From assembly GCA_947625875.1 (NCBI GenBank), contig CANQQG010000005.1:1-61345 (forward strand): 61,345 nucleotides of DNA. The letters are read 5' to 3'. Position numbers and translations under genes: made by a program. The DNA is from an uncultured Lachnospiraceae bacterium (GTDB taxonomy: Bacteria; Bacillota; Clostridia; Lachnospirales; Lachnospiraceae). The notes beneath the pieces are model-generated. The model was not told the origin of the DNA and made no database searches. It saw only the letters and a list, made by a program, of their open reading frames with translations. This document shows, piece by piece, positions 34,790-42,283 of the stretch; position 1 is the first letter of the stretch; every line of letters begins with the position of its first letter.

Positions 34790-36514
34790 ATGAAGCTGAA
34801 AAAATATATTGCGCAGGAATGGTATGCGTATCTGTTTGCGGTCGGATGCATGGCGGGCGCGGTTGTGCTGGATATGCTTTACCCTGTGATAACGCAGCGG
34901 ATCATTGATGATGTGGTGATCGCGGGGAAATTGGAGCTTTTGGGGAAACTGCTTGCGGGCATTGCCCTGGTCGGCGTGGGGCGCAGCATATTTGGTTATT
35001 TTAAGGAATACACGTTTGACGTATTGGCGTCCAGGATCGGGACAAGGATACGGCGGGAGCTGTTTGCCCATATCCAGACGCTTTCCATGCGCTATTTTGA
35101 TAAGGCGAACACCGGGGAGTTGATGGCGCGCGTGAAAGACGACGTAGACCGGATCTGGAATGCGCTCGGGTATGTCAGTATGCTTTCAGTCGAGCTTGTG
35201 CTGCATGTGTCGCTCGTTTTATACTGTATGTTTTCGATCAGCTGGCGGCTTGCGCTTGTCCCGCTGGGGACGATGGCAGCCTGCGGAGTCCTGGCTGTCG
35301 TGATGGAACGGAAGCTGGATGTGATTTACGAGGAGATCAGCGAAGAAAACGCGGCGCTTACGACAGTGGCGGAAGAAAATCTTGCGGGTGTGCGGACGGT
35401 GCGGGCGTTTGCGCGGGAATCTTTTGAGTCGAAAAAATTTTTTTCCCATAATGAGCGGTATTATAAATTAAATATCACGCAGTCGAAGGCGATGGTGCGG
35501 TATTATCCGTATTTTAATTTTGCAGGGAAGGCGCTTCCGGTATGCATGGCGGCGCTTGGCGGCGTATCGGTCATGCGCGGCAACCTGACGCTTGGCGCGC
35601 TTGTGGCTTTTATTGAATACAGCCGCAACTGCACCTGGCCGATGGAAATGCTGGGGTGGCTGACGAATGACCTGTCCGCGGCGGCCGCTTCCTATAAAAA
35701 AATAAATGCGATTTTTGCGGAAACGCCGGAGATCGCAGACCATGAAAAAGCGCTGGTGTTAGATGAGGTGAAAGGGGATGTGTCGTTTTCGCATGTGTCG
35801 TTTTCCATTGACGGAAAGCCGATTCTGCAGGACATTGATTTCCATATTCCGGCAGGAAAAACGCTTGGCGTCATGGGCGCGACAGGTTCCGGAAAATCAT
35901 CGCTCGTGTATTTGCTGCAGCGGTTTTATGACGTCGATGAGGGCGCGGTGACGCTCGACGGGACGGATGTGCGGATGTTGACGCAAAAACAGCTTCGGGG
36001 CAGCATTAACGTGGTATTGCAGGATGTGTTTTTGTTTTCCGACACGATTGAGGAAAATATAAAAATGGGACAGCGGGACACGCTGACGGTGAAAGAGGTG
36101 CGCCGCGCCGCAAAACGCGCGCAGGCCAGCGGTTTTATCGAAAACATGGAAGAACAGTACGGGACGGTCATCGGGGAACGCGGCGTCGGGCTGTCCGGCG
36201 GGCAGAAACAGCGTATCAGCATTGCGCGCGCGCTTGCAAAACAGAGTCCGGTTCTTGTCCTGGACGATTCCACGTCCGCGCTGGATATGGAGACAGAGCG
36301 GGAGATCGAGGCAATGCTCCAGAAGCTGCGCCATACGACAAGGATTATCATCGCGCACCGCATCTCGGCGGTCTGCCATGCGGATGAGATCCTTTATTTA
36401 AAGGACGGACGGATTGCGGAACGGGGGACGCATGAGGAGCTGCTTGCAAAACGCGGGCTGTATTATGAGACGTTCCAGGCGCAGTACGGCGCGTATATGC
36501 GGCAGACGGGATAA
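34790..36514 (+). CDS. ABC exporter half-transporter, non-catalytic partner (BmrC/TM287-like)
   Basis: 574-residue fusion of a six-helix membrane domain (about residues 15-300) and an ATPase (335-574). Walker A is GATGSGKSS, signature LSGGQKQR, and the Walker B end reads VLDDSTSALD with Asp instead of the catalytic Glu. The switch His is in IIAHRIS. Such an Asp marks the degenerate site of heterodimeric exporters. The partner gene follows 33 bases later. Probably exports drugs or lipids/peptides; substrate unknown. Confidence 0.9.
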   Translation: MKLKKYIAQEWYAYLFAVGCMAGAVVLDMLYPVITQRIIDDVVIAGKLELLGKLLAGIALVGVGRSIFGYFKEYTFDVLASRIGTRIRRELFAHIQTLSMRYFDKANTGELMARVKDDVDRIWNALGYVSMLSVELVLHVSLVLYCMFSISWRLALVPLGTMAACGVLAVVMERKLDVIYEEISEENAALTTVAEENLAGVRTVRAFARESFESKKFFSHNERYYKLNITQSKAMVRYYPYFNFAGKALPVCMAALGGVSVMRGNLTLGALVAFIEYSRNCTWPMEMLGWLTNDLSAAAASYKKINAIFAETPEIADHEKALVLDEVKGDVSFSHVSFSIDGKPILQDIDFHIPAGKTLGVMGATGSGKSSLVYLLQRFYDVDEGAVTLDGTDVRMLTQKQLRGSINVVLQDVFLFSDTIEENIKMGQRDTLTVKEVRRAAKRAQASGFIENMEEQYGTVIGERGVGLSGGQKQRISIARALAKQSPVLVLDDSTSALDMETEREIEAMLQKLRHTTRIIIAHRISAVCHADEILYLKDGRIAERGTHEELLAKRGLYYETFQAQYGAYMRQTG

Positions 36515-36547
36515 ACGACGTTTGCCGTTGAAAGGAGGGAGGAGCTT

Positions 36548-38344
36548 ATGGCGGTTAATTCATTTCGGGAAGATGAAGAGCTGGACAGTGCCGGGAAGAA
36601 GAAAATTTTAAAACGGCTGCTGGCATATTTATTTACATATAAAACGGCGGTGGCCGGCGTGCTTTTTATTATGGCGGCGACGGTTGGCATTTCGCTGGTA
36701 AATCCGCTGTTGATTGAGGAAGCAATCGATACCTATGTGGCGGGAAAGGATTTCCCGGGGCTTATGCGGCTCGGCATAGCGGCGCTTGCGCTGAATGCCC
36801 TGTTTATGCTGCTTGTAAAGGCGCGGATGTATCTGATGTCTGTGGTATCCAACCGGATTTTGTTAGAGATCCGGCAGGATCTGTACGAGCATATCCAGAC
36901 GCTTTCGTTTTCCTTTTTTGACAGCCGGCCGTCGGGGAAAGTGCTTGCGCGCATTATCGGGGACGTCAATGCGTTAAAGGACGTATTTGTCAATTCTGTC
37001 ACAACGCTGATTCCGGAGTTTGTTACGGTGGCGGGGGTTGTCGTCATTATGGCGGTAAAAGACTGGCGGCTTGCGCTTGCTTCGCTGAGTACGCTCCCGT
37101 TTATGGCGCTTGGTATCTGGTCTGTCCAGAAAGCGTCGCATAAACGGTGGCAGATCTACCGTAAGAAATCGTCGAACCTGACGGCGTTTGTGCATGAGGA
37201 TATCGCCGGGATCCGCGTCGTGCAGAGTTTCAGCGCGCAGGAAGAGACGGACGCGGTTTTTGCCGCGCTTGCAGGCGAACACTGCGCCGCGTTCCAGGAC
37301 GCGTGCCGTTATGCGGATTTGTTTGGCCCGATTGTGGATCTGTGCTGGGGCATTGGCGCGATGATGCTGTATCTGGCAGGCATCCGTTTTTTGGGAATGG
37401 AGCATGTGTCGGTCGGCCTGCTGGTTGCGTTCGGGAGTTATATTAATATGTTCTGGAACCCGATCTTAAACCTGAGTAATTTTTATAATAATCTTGTGAC
37501 GAATTTAACTGCGGCGGAGCGCATTTTTGACATATTGGACACGCAGCCGGATATAACGGACGCCGAGGGCGTGACGGAGCTGCCGTCCATAAAAGGGGAC
37601 GTGGCGTTTTCACACGTGAGTTTTACGTATGACCGGGGGACAAGCGCGGAAACAAAAGTGTTGGAGGACGTAAGCTTTGAGGTGAAGGCGGGGGAGACGA
37701 TTGCGCTGGTCGGCCCGACGGGCGCGGGGAAAACGACGATCGTGAATCTGATCAGCCGGTTTTATGAGAGCGAGGAAGGCGTAATTACGGTAGACGGGCA
37801 TGACGTCACAAAAGTTTCCATGAACAGCCTGCGCAGGCAGATGGGCGTCATGACGCAGGATAATTTTATCTTCCATGGCACAGTGCGGGACAATATTCTG
37901 TATGGCAGGCTGGACGCGACGGAGGAGGAAATGATTGCGGCGGCAAAGGCGGTGCATGCGCATGATTTCATTATAAAACTGGAGCATGGCTATGATACGG
38001 AATTAAAGGAAAACGGCGCGGGGCTTTCCATTGGGCAGCGGCAGCTGCTTGCGTTTGCGCGGACGATGATTTCCATGCCGAAGATCCTGATTCTGGATGA
38101 AGCGATGTCAAGCATTGACACGCATACGGAGCTGCAGGTGCAAAAGGGCATCGAAGCGCTGCTCTCCGGCAGGACGAGTTTTGTCATCGCGCACAGGCTT
38201 TCTACGATCCAGAACGCGGACCGTATTTTTGTCATTGATCAGGGCGGTATTTTGGAGCAGGGCAGCCCGCGGGAGCTGATGGAGAAAAAGGGCGCGTATT
38301 ACCGGCTGTATATGGCGCAGTTTGCGGAGAATGATTTATCATAA
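36548..38344 (+). CDS. ABC exporter half-transporter, catalytic partner (BmrD/TM288-like)
   Basis: 598-residue membrane-ATPase fusion. Walker A is GPTGAGKTT, the Walker B end is ILDEAMSSIDT with the catalytic Glu, and the signature is LSIGQRQL, a deviation usual for this partner. The switch His is in VIAHRLST. Together with the upstream gene it forms a heterodimer in which only one ATP site is fully active. A GGAGGGAGG site precedes the start. Confidence 0.9.
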   Translation: MAVNSFREDEELDSAGKKKILKRLLAYLFTYKTAVAGVLFIMAATVGISLVNPLLIEEAIDTYVAGKDFPGLMRLGIAALALNALFMLLVKARMYLMSVVSNRILLEIRQDLYEHIQTLSFSFFDSRPSGKVLARIIGDVNALKDVFVNSVTTLIPEFVTVAGVVVIMAVKDWRLALASLSTLPFMALGIWSVQKASHKRWQIYRKKSSNLTAFVHEDIAGIRVVQSFSAQEETDAVFAALAGEHCAAFQDACRYADLFGPIVDLCWGIGAMMLYLAGIRFLGMEHVSVGLLVAFGSYINMFWNPILNLSNFYNNLVTNLTAAERIFDILDTQPDITDAEGVTELPSIKGDVAFSHVSFTYDRGTSAETKVLEDVSFEVKAGETIALVGPTGAGKTTIVNLISRFYESEEGVITVDGHDVTKVSMNSLRRQMGVMTQDNFIFHGTVRDNILYGRLDATEEEMIAAAKAVHAHDFIIKLEHGYDTELKENGAGLSIGQRQLLAFARTMISMPKILILDEAMSSIDTHTELQVQKGIEALLSGRTSFVIAHRLSTIQNADRIFVIDQGGILEQGSPRELMEKKGAYYRLYMAQFAENDLS

Positions 38345-38361
38345 AACTTTTATGGCATTAT

Positions 38362-38390
38362 TTGATTGAATATGATATAGTATTTTTAGT
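38362..38390 (+). promoter_or_regulatory. Candidate promoter of the small toxin mRNA
   Basis: TTGATT (38362-38367), 17-base spacer, TTTAGT (38385-38390): 4 of 6 matches in each box. The message would start near 38397. Confidence 0.45.
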
Positions 38391-38424
38391 CAGATTAGAG
38401 CAAGTAGAGATAGTCTGCGGTTGT

Positions 38425-38444
38425 CCTTTCCGGAAACAGAAAGG
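38425..38444 (+). promoter_or_regulatory. Hairpin hiding the toxin ribosome site
   Basis: CCTTTC (38425-38430) pairs with GAAAGG (38439-38444) over an 8-base loop. The 3' arm is part of AAAGGAGG, the toxin's ribosome site, so translation would be repressed unless the leader is remodelled. Confidence 0.65.
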
Positions 38445-38452
38445 AGGTCGGT

Positions 38453-38536
38453 ATGAACACACTTGAGATACTTACGTTGCTGTTAGTTATTTTTGCAGCA
38501 TTAACATACTTAGACAATAAACACAACCGCAAGTAA
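38453..38536 (+). CDS. Small hydrophobic type I toxin (holin-like/TxpA-BsrG-like)
   Basis: 27-residue peptide MNTLEILTLLLVIFAALTYL plus DNKHNRK: a single membrane helix followed by a short polar, basic tail. This is the pattern of the holin-like toxins of Firmicutes, including the TxpA/BsrG group, which damage the membrane. An ideal AAAGGAGG lies six bases upstream but is held in a hairpin. A divergent antisense promoter lies downstream, and the message appears to end at 38723. It is too short for routine gene finding. Toxicity is inferred from architecture. Confidence 0.75.
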   Translation: MNTLEILTLLLVIFAALTYLDNKHNRK

Positions 38537-38540
38537 CGGA

Positions 38541-38650
38541 AAAGGCTATCTTCTACTGCAATAGAGGATAGCCTGTAATCCGTTTGAATTTAAAACTGAT
38601 TATTGTTTCCGGCTGAACAACCGTCGGACGTGCAATATCCTTCGGCTTCT
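38541..38650 (-). ncRNA. Predicted antisense RNA of the type I toxin locus
   Basis: Driven by the minus-strand promoter at 38657-38685, it would start near 38650 and run to the hairpin AGGCTATC/GATAGCCT (38544-38576 area), followed on this strand by TTTTCC. At about 110 bases it covers the toxin message's 3' untranslated region. It carries CGGTTGT and CCGGAAACA, which mimic the toxin leader and could pair with the toxin 3' end. Confidence 0.65.
38544..38576. terminator. Hairpin shared by toxin 3' UTR and antisense RNA
   Basis: AGGCTATC-TTCTA, loop, TAGAG-GATAGCCT. No U-tract on the plus strand; TTTTCC follows on the minus strand, so termination is likelier for the antisense RNA. Confidence 0.6.
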
Positions 38651-38656
38651 ATGATG

Positions 38657-38685
38657 ATTATAAACCAACATTGCGAATTTTGCAA
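38657..38685 (-). promoter_or_regulatory. Antisense RNA promoter
   Basis: Minus-strand TTGCAA (38680-38685), exactly 17 bases, then consensus TATAAT (38657-38662). No gene lies in its path except the 3' flank of the small toxin. Confidence 0.8.
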
Positions 38686-38700
38686 GAGGGTTTAGGAAAT

Positions 38701-38723
38701 GGGGCGCTTCGGCGCTCCTTTTT
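38701..38723 (+). terminator. Terminator of the toxin transcript (UUCG tetraloop)
   Basis: GGGGCGC-TTCG-GCGCTCC (38701-38718) followed by five T residues. The 7-bp stem with a stable UUCG loop is a good intrinsic terminator for a plus-strand message coming from the toxin. Confidence 0.85.
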
Positions 38724-38854
38724 CATTCGGACTCACATCCCCAAACCCTTTTTTAAGTCTCCGGACAATGGCGTCTTCGCCCGGTAAAAACGTCCGCTCT
38801 ATCATAACGGAGGATTTACGGACGTGCTTTACGGAATATCAGAAGAAAAAACGC

Positions 38855-38883
38855 TTGCATTATACCCCTAAAGGGTATATAAT
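38855..38883 (+). promoter_or_regulatory. Copper-operon promoter with CsoR operator in the spacer
   Basis: TTGCAT (38855-38860), 17-base spacer, TATAAT (38878-38883). The spacer holds ATACCC-CTAAA-GGGTAT (38862-38878), the CsoR-type palindrome. CsoR binding would block RNA polymerase; Cu(I) would release it. Confidence 0.88.
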
Positions 38884-38907
38884 GCCTTTAAGAAGGGAGA
38901 TGCGTAT

Positions 38908-39216
38908 ATGGAAAAAGATGGAACATGCGGTTGCGCGGAAAAAACAAAAGAACGTCCGCCGGAGGAATACCGGGATCTTATTTCCCGTTTGAACCGCATT
39001 GAGGGGCAGGTTCGCGGGATACGGGGCATGGTGGAAAAGAATGCCTACTGTACGGATATCCTGATGCAGGTAGCGGCCGTAAGCGGCGCGTTAAACAGCT
39101 TTAATAAAGCATTGCTTGCAAACCATATCAAGACCTGCGTGACGAGGGATATCCTTGACGGAAAGGAAGAAACGGTAGACGAGCTTGTAAACGTTTTGCA
39201 GAAGCTGATGAAGTAA
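38908..39216 (+). CDS. csoR: Copper-sensing repressor CsoR
   Basis: 102-residue all-helical repressor. The Cu(I) ligand set Cys-His-Cys is visible in YCTDILMQ and HIKTCV. The family core ISRLNRIEGQVRGIRGMV is intact. It has a Cys-containing N-terminal extension (DGTCGCAEKTKERPPEE). It should bind the 38862-38878 palindrome when copper-free and leave on Cu(I) binding. It is first in the operon with the HMA protein and CopA. Confidence 0.93.
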   Translation: MEKDGTCGCAEKTKERPPEEYRDLISRLNRIEGQVRGIRGMVEKNAYCTDILMQVAAVSGALNSFNKALLANHIKTCVTRDILDGKEETVDELVNVLQKLMK

Positions 39217-39239
39217 ATGGGTATAAAAGGGGGCTGCAT

Positions 39240-39602
39240 ATGGGAACAATCATTGTACTGGCAATTCTGGCTGTTGCCATTTATTTTGCTTCTAAGGAAA
39301 GCATCCGGCATTTAAAAGGGGAAGGCGGCTGCTGCGGCGGGGGCTGCGGGGAAAAGGCGGAGAAAAAACGGCTAAATGGCGAGATTACAGCAAAAAAAAT
39401 AATTCAAATAGAAGGCATGCACTGTGCGCATTGCAAAAACAGCGTAGAAACGCAGATCAATCAGATCGAAGGCGCGGCGGGAAAGGTAAACCTGAAAAAG
39501 CATATGGCGGTCGTTTCTATGGAGCGTATGGTATCGGATGAGGAACTGACGCAGGCAGTGGAGCGGGCGGGGTTTACGGTTTCCGGCATCACAGTGCGGT
39601 AA
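39240..39602 (+). CDS. Membrane-anchored Cys-rich protein with a heavy-metal-binding domain
   Basis: 120-residue protein. Residues 1-18 form a membrane helix (GTIIVLAILAVAIYFASK), followed by the Cys-rich GGCCGGGCGEK like that of FeoB-associated small proteins, then an HMA domain with GMHCAHC and ferredoxin-like fold. It probably holds Cu(I) at the cytosolic face of the membrane and passes it to CopA. This two-part arrangement (anchor plus chaperone) differs from a free CopZ. It sits between csoR and copA, 13 bases before the latter. Confidence 0.82.
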   Translation: MGTIIVLAILAVAIYFASKESIRHLKGEGGCCGGGCGEKAEKKRLNGEITAKKIIQIEGMHCAHCKNSVETQINQIEGAAGKVNLKKHMAVVSMERMVSDEELTQAVERAGFTVSGITVR

Positions 39603-39615
39603 AAAAGGAGCGGTT

Positions 39616-42132
39616 ATGGAACAGTATACAGTAACTGGGATGAGCTGCGCGGCGTGCAGCGCGCGCGTGGAGAAGGCGGTGTCCAAGGTGGCGGGCGTTA
39701 CGTCCTGTTCGGTCAGCCTTTTGACAAACACAATGGGCGTGGAGGGGACGGCAAGCGCGGCGTCGGTCATAAAAGCGGTGGAGGATGCGGGCTATGGCGC
39801 GTCAAAAAAAGGCGCGTCGGAAGCACAGGCTGCGCCGCAGGCTGACGACCTGCTTGCAGACCGCGAAACGCCGTTATTGAAACGGAGACTGGCAGTCTCC
39901 CTCGGGTTTTTGGCGGTATTGATGTACCTTTCCATGGGGCATATGATGTGGGGCTGGCCGCTCCCGGCGGTTTTGGCGGATAACCATGTGGCGATGGGAC
40001 TGCTGCAGATGCTTTTGACAATTGCCATTATGGTCGTCAACCAGAAGTTTTTTGTCAGCGGCTTTAAGAGCCTCTGGCACAGGGCGCCAAACATGGATAC
40101 GCTTGTGGCGCTCGGCGCGGGCGCGGCGTTTGTTTACAGCACATATGCGCTCTTTGCCATGACGGACGCTGTTATGCGGGGCGACCATGCGGCGGTCATG
40201 TCGTATATGCATGAATTTTATTTTGAATCGTCCGGGACGATCCTGACGCTGATCACCGTCGGGAAAATGCTGGAGGCGCGCTCGAAGGGCAGGACGACCG
40301 ATGCGCTCAAAGGGCTGATGCGGCTTGCGCCGAAAACGGCGGTCGTCTTAAAGGACGGGCAGGAAACGGAGACGCCGATTGGCCAGGTGCGTATCGGGGA
40401 TATTTTTCTCGTGCGCCCCGGCGCTCAGATTCCGGTGGACGGCGTTGTCCTTGAAGGGAACAGCGCGGTCAATGAGGCGGCTCTGACCGGTGAGAGCATC
40501 CCGTCTGACAAGGCGGCGGGCGATGCGGTTTCGGCGGCGACGCTCAACCAGTCGGGGTATCTGAAATGCGAAGCGACAAGAGTGGGAGAGGACACGACGC
40601 TTTCCCAGATCATCCGCATGGTGGGTGACGCCGCGGCGACGAAAGCCCCGATCGCAAAAGTGGCGGACAAAGTGTCCGGCGTATTTGTGCCTGCGGTGAT
40701 CGCCATTTCGGTTGTCACCTTTTGCGTCTGGCTGTTGGCGGGCCGGTCTTTGGGGTTTGCGCTGGCGCGCGGGATTTCTGTGCTTGTGATCAGCTGCCCC
40801 TGCGCGCTTGGGCTGGCGACGCCGGTCGCGATCATGGTCGGAAACGGCGTGGGCGCAAAAAACGGCATTATGTTTAAGACGGCGGTTTCTCTGGAGGAAA
40901 CCGGGAAAACGGCGATCGTTGCGCTGGATAAGACCGGGACGGTCACAAAAGGCGCGCCAAAAGTAACGGACGTATTTGCCGCCGATGGCGTTGCGGAAGC
41001 GGATCTGCTGCTCTGGGCAAACGCGCTGGAGAAAAAAAGCGAGCATCCGTTGGCGGGCGCAGTCGTAGAGTATGCGTCCGCGCATCAGGTCAGGACGGCG
41101 GAAGTGTCGGATTTTCAGGCATATCCGGGAAACGGGCTGGCGGCGGTATTTGAAAATGCGCCGTTGGCGGGCGGAAATCTGGCGTTTATCAGCAGATATG
41201 CGAAAATTCCGGACGTTATGATAAAGCGCGCGGAGCAGTTTGCCGAAGAAGGGAAAACGCCGCTGTTTTTTGCAAAGGATGGGAAGGCGGCAGGCATGAT
41301 TGCCGTTGCGGACGTGATAAAGGAGGACAGCCCGCAGGCTGTGAGAGAATTGCAGAACATGGGCGTCCGGGTGGTTATGCTGACTGGCGACAATGAGCGG
41401 ACGGCAAAAGCGATCGGCAGGCAGGCGGGCGTGGACGAGGTGATTGCGGGCGTGCTGCCTGACGGAAAGGAGCAGGTGATCCGTTCGCTGAAAAAGCAGG
41501 GCAAGGTGGCGATGGTCGGGGACGGCATGAATGATGCGCCGGCCCTGACGCGCGCGGACATCGGCATTGCGATCGGCGCGGGAACGGATATCGCGATTGA
41601 CGCGGCGGACGTCGTGCTGATGAAAAGCCGCCTGAGCGACGTTCCGGCGGCGATCCGTTTAAGCCGCGCGGCGCTTACAAATATCCATGAGAACCTGTTC
41701 TGGGCGTTTATTTATAATATTATCGGCATCCCACTTGCCGCAGGGATATGGATTCCGGTTTTTGGCTGGCAGTTAAACCCGATGTTTGGCGCGGCGGCAA
41801 TGAGCTTATCAAGCTTCTGCGTTGTGACAAATGCGCTGCGCCTGAATCTGGTAAATATCCATGACGCGGGCAGGGATAAAAAAAGAAAAATAAAGACAAA
41901 AAAGAAAGCGGAGGAAAAAGAAATGGAAAAGACATTAAAAATCGAAGGCATGATGTGCGGACACTGCGAGGCGACAGTAAAAAAAGCGCTGGAAGCGCTT
42001 GCGCAGGTAGACGAGGCGGTCGTCAGCCACGAGGCGGGAACGGCAGTCGTAAAGCTGAATGCGGATGTGCCGGATGAGGTGTTGAAGAAAACAGTGGAAG
42101 AAAAAGATTATCAGGTGGTTTCTGTCCAGTAA
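39616..42132 (+). CDS. copA: Copper-exporting P-type ATPase with C-terminal CopZ domain
   Basis: 838-residue P1B ATPase. The N-terminal HMA domain has GMSCAAC (C11, C14). The membrane CPC motif is at 394-396, the phosphorylated Asp is D438 in DKTGT, and the hinge GDGMNDAPAL is present. Uniquely, after the last membrane segment a Lys-rich linker (DKKRKIKTKKKAEEKE) leads to a second HMA domain with GMMCGHC (C781, C784). The linker spans an A7 run at 41878-41884 and an internal ribosome site before ATG 41923, so separate CopZ could be made. Exports Cu(I). Confidence 0.93.
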   Translation: MEQYTVTGMSCAACSARVEKAVSKVAGVTSCSVSLLTNTMGVEGTASAASVIKAVEDAGYGASKKGASEAQAAPQADDLLADRETPLLKRRLAVSLGFLAVLMYLSMGHMMWGWPLPAVLADNHVAMGLLQMLLTIAIMVVNQKFFVSGFKSLWHRAPNMDTLVALGAGAAFVYSTYALFAMTDAVMRGDHAAVMSYMHEFYFESSGTILTLITVGKMLEARSKGRTTDALKGLMRLAPKTAVVLKDGQETETPIGQVRIGDIFLVRPGAQIPVDGVVLEGNSAVNEAALTGESIPSDKAAGDAVSAATLNQSGYLKCEATRVGEDTTLSQIIRMVGDAAATKAPIAKVADKVSGVFVPAVIAISVVTFCVWLLAGRSLGFALARGISVLVISCPCALGLATPVAIMVGNGVGAKNGIMFKTAVSLEETGKTAIVALDKTGTVTKGAPKVTDVFAADGVAEADLLLWANALEKKSEHPLAGAVVEYASAHQVRTAEVSDFQAYPGNGLAAVFENAPLAGGNLAFISRYAKIPDVMIKRAEQFAEEGKTPLFFAKDGKAAGMIAVADVIKEDSPQAVRELQNMGVRVVMLTGDNERTAKAIGRQAGVDEVIAGVLPDGKEQVIRSLKKQGKVAMVGDGMNDAPALTRADIGIAIGAGTDIAIDAADVVLMKSRLSDVPAAIRLSRAALTNIHENLFWAFIYNIIGIPLAAGIWIPVFGWQLNPMFGAAAMSLSSFCVVTNALRLNLVNIHDAGRDKKRKIKTKKKAEEKEMEKTLKIEGMMCGHCEATVKKALEALAQVDEAVVSHEAGTAVVKLNADVPDEVLKKTVEEKDYQVVSVQ
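41923..42132 (+). CDS. Putative internally started CopZ-like chaperone
   Basis: Within copA, GGAGG (41910-41914) lies eight bases before an in-frame ATG at 41923, giving a 69-residue HMA protein (MEKTLKIEGMMCGHCEATVKK ...). It matches a stand-alone CopZ in length and limits. It would be produced from the same message, either as the free chaperone or as the C-terminal domain of CopA. Confidence 0.6.
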   Translation: MEKTLKIEGMMCGHCEATVKKALEALAQVDEAVVSHEAGTAVVKLNADVPDEVLKKTVEEKDYQVVSVQ

Positions 42133-42148
42133 GATGGACAGAGATGGG

Positions 42149-42187
42149 AGAGGGTTTGCCTTTGTTCGGGCATTCCCTCTTTTTTTT
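42149..42187 (+). terminator. Terminator of the copper operon
   Basis: AGAGGG (42149-42154) and TGCC pair with GGCA and CCCTCT (42175-42180), with a small internal loop, followed by eight T residues. Confidence 0.9.
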
Positions 42188-42201
42188 GTATAAAAAAACA
42201 G

Positions 42202-42259
42202 TTGACATTTTGCCTGTATTATTGTATTATTCACTTAACACAACAATACAGTAATACAG
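42202..42259 (+). promoter_or_regulatory. Promoter and operator of the second GntR-ABC module
   Basis: TTGACA (42202-42207), 17-base spacer, TATTAT (42225-42230). Arms CTGTATTATTGTATT (42214-42228) and AATACAGTAATACAG (42245-42259) form a 15-bp inverted repeat with one mismatch that covers the -10; each arm is itself a tandem of TGTATTA-like halves. Confidence 0.75.
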
Positions 42260-42283
42260 TGTTATAAAGGAAGGTGATGACAC

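Noticed and set aside
38699-38992. 97-codon open frame overlapping the csoR promoter
   Set aside because: It crosses a terminator, an operator and the csoR start in another frame.
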